Positions 63,059 to 64,000 of a stretch of DNA of 64,000 nt are shown here, in pieces. The DNA comes from Desertimonas sp963733085 (GTDB lineage Bacteria; Actinomycetota; Acidimicrobiia; Acidimicrobiales; Ilumatobacteraceae), in NCBI GenBank assembly GCA_963733085.1, contig CAVTBY010000002.1, forward strand, positions 558,001-622,000, given 5' to 3'. The stretch's first letter is position 1. Each line of letters begins with the position of its first letter. The notes under the pieces were generated by a model, which saw only the letters and a list, made by a program, of their open reading frames with translations, ran no database searches and was not told the DNA's origin. Both the position numbers and the translations under genes were made by a program.

Positions 63059-64000
63059 ATGACCGCAAACGTCTACTACTCCGACGACGCCGACCCGGCC
63101 CTGATCCGCGGCAAGACCGTGGCGATCATCGGCTACGGCAGCCAGGGCCACGGTCACGCTCTCAACCTCAAGGACTCCGGGGTCAAGGTCCTCATCGGGC
63201 TGCGCGAGGACTCGGCGTCGCGGACCAAGGCGGAGGCTCAGGGACTCGAGGTGGTGTCGATCGGCGAGGCCGCCGAGCGCGCCGACGTGGTGATGATCCT
63301 CGCCCCCGACACCGAGCAGAAGGCGATCTTCGACGAGCACGTCGCCCCGCACATGACGCCGGGCAAGGCGCTGGCCTTCGCCCACGGGTTCAATGTCCGC
63401 TTCGGACGGATCGCCCCACCGGACGGGGTCGACGTGATCATGGTCGCGCCGAAGGGCCCCGGCCATCTCGTCCGGCGCACGTACACCGAGGGCGGTGGAG
63501 TGCCGGCGCTGATCGCCGTCGAGCAGGACGCCACCGGCCAGGCCAAGGCGCTCGCCCTGTCGTACGCCGACGCCATCGGGGCGACGCTCGCCGGCGTCAT
63601 CGAGACGACGTTCCCCGAGGAGACCGAGACCGATCTGTTCGGCGAGCAGGTCGTCCTTTGCGGCGGGCTCACCGCCCTCGTCCAGGCCGGGTTCGAGACC
63701 CTTGTCGACGCCGGGTACGCCCCGGAGATGGCCTACTTCGAGTGCCTCCACGAGGTCAAGCTGATCGTCGACCTGATGTACGAGGAGGGCATCGCCGGGA
63801 TGCGCTACTCGATCTCGACGACCGCCGAGTACGGCGACTTGACGCGTGGGCCGCGGATCGTCACCGACGAAACGAAGGCGGAGATGCGCAAGATCCTCGA
63901 CGAGATCCAGTCCGGCCAGTTCGCCGACGAGTGGATCGCCGAGAGCGAGGCGGGCGGGCCGAACTTCAACCGACTGCGCGAGGAGGGCAAGCAGCATCCG
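63059..64000 (+). CDS. ilvC: ketol-acid reductoisomerase, 5' part (runs off the window)
   Basis: Second step of valine/isoleucine synthesis: isomerisation and NAD(P)H reduction of acetolactate. The ATG at 63059 lies 6 bases after ilvN. The Rossmann motif VAIIGYGSQGHGHALNLKDS and the cofactor-specificity loop GLREDSASRTKA suggest NADPH use; VMVAPKGPGHLVRRTY, the acidic metal sites in EETETDLFGEQVVLCGG and the Glu of AYFECLHEVKLIVDLMYEEG and YSISTTAEYGDL are all present. 314 codons are visible of about 335-340 expected for the class I enzyme; the last part is outside. Confidence 0.97.
   Translation, partial: MTANVYYSDDADPALIRGKTVAIIGYGSQGHGHALNLKDSGVKVLIGLREDSASRTKAEAQGLEVVSIGEAAERADVVMILAPDTEQKAIFDEHVAPHMTPGKALAFAHGFNVRFGRIAPPDGVDVIMVAPKGPGHLVRRTYTEGGGVPALIAVEQDATGQAKALALSYADAIGATLAGVIETTFPEETETDLFGEQVVLCGGLTALVQAGFETLVDAGYAPEMAYFECLHEVKLIVDLMYEEGIAGMRYSISTTAEYGDLTRGPRIVTDETKAEMRKILDEIQSGQFADEWIAESEAGGPNFNRLREEGKQHP

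Noticed and set aside
62279..63997. Very long open frame antisense to ilvN/ilvC
   Set aside because: Shadow of high-GC coding sequence: the plus-strand products match well-known enzymes over their whole length, while the antisense translation is low in complexity and rich in Asp/Gly/Arg. The same applies to antisense frames over gatA, ilvD, ilvB and the ATPase gene.

Overview
The window is high-GC bacterial chromosome. Gene content points to an actinobacterium: inositol-3-phosphate synthase, a PH-domain membrane protein, a DUF4012 protein, GTG starts and ATGA/GTGA start-stop overlaps. Acidimicrobiia is my best guess, by gene style only. I saw no tRNA, rRNA, CRISPR array or insertion sequence.

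Layout. 1-7 kb: recD 3' end, ybaK, an M48 protease, an alpha/beta hydrolase, lgt and gatCAB. 7-11.4 kb: ilvD, an RRM protein, a flavin reductase, 5-formyl-THF cyclo-ligase and a phytanoyl-CoA dioxygenase-like enzyme. 11.5-17 kb, minus strand: a MoxR-DUF58-DUF4381-VWA-VWA-TPR operon. 17.3-24.7 kb: an oligopeptide ABC importer (binding protein, two permeases, fused double ATPase) with a PH-domain gene on the opposite strand. 24.7-28.7 kb: GT4, Nudix, inositol-3-phosphate synthase, folD. 28.7-60.6 kb: a large envelope/exopolysaccharide locus with glycosyltransferases, ABC exporter, O-antigen ligase, Wzz-like protein, two PIG-L deacetylases, nucleotide-sugar enzymes, a GNAT acyltransferase, a PLP decarboxylase remnant, ACP, a polyprenyl glycosylphosphotransferase and DUF4012. 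60.6-64 kb: ilvB-ilvN-ilvC behind a transcription attenuator whose leader peptide is rich in Val, Leu and Ile.

Two features dominate interpretation. First, many conserved and normally essential genes (lgt, gatA, gatB, folD, the transporter genes, recD) read correctly only after single-base frame changes. This looks like indel error in the assembly rather than gene decay, because product families remain recognisable on both sides of each break and long genes elsewhere are intact. Coordinates of such genes span all frames. Second, about 2.9 kb (roughly 51740-54604) is foreign in composition: moderate GC, long CpG-free stretches, strong G+T bias on the plus strand and no convincing bacterial gene. 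It begins inside a GNAT gene and ends inside a decarboxylase gene, so it is either a chimeric join to eukaryote-like DNA or an extraordinary insertion.

The most interesting bacterial observations are: a divergent pair of paralogous Cys-rich proteins, each with two copies of an unrecognised domain (30.7-33.0 kb); a dispersed repeat of about 60 bp related to an in-frame 27-bp tandem duplication in the flavin reductase gene, apparently able to lie inside reading frames; and the acyltransferase/decarboxylase/ACP group, which resembles the set known from exosortase-associated exopolysaccharide loci.
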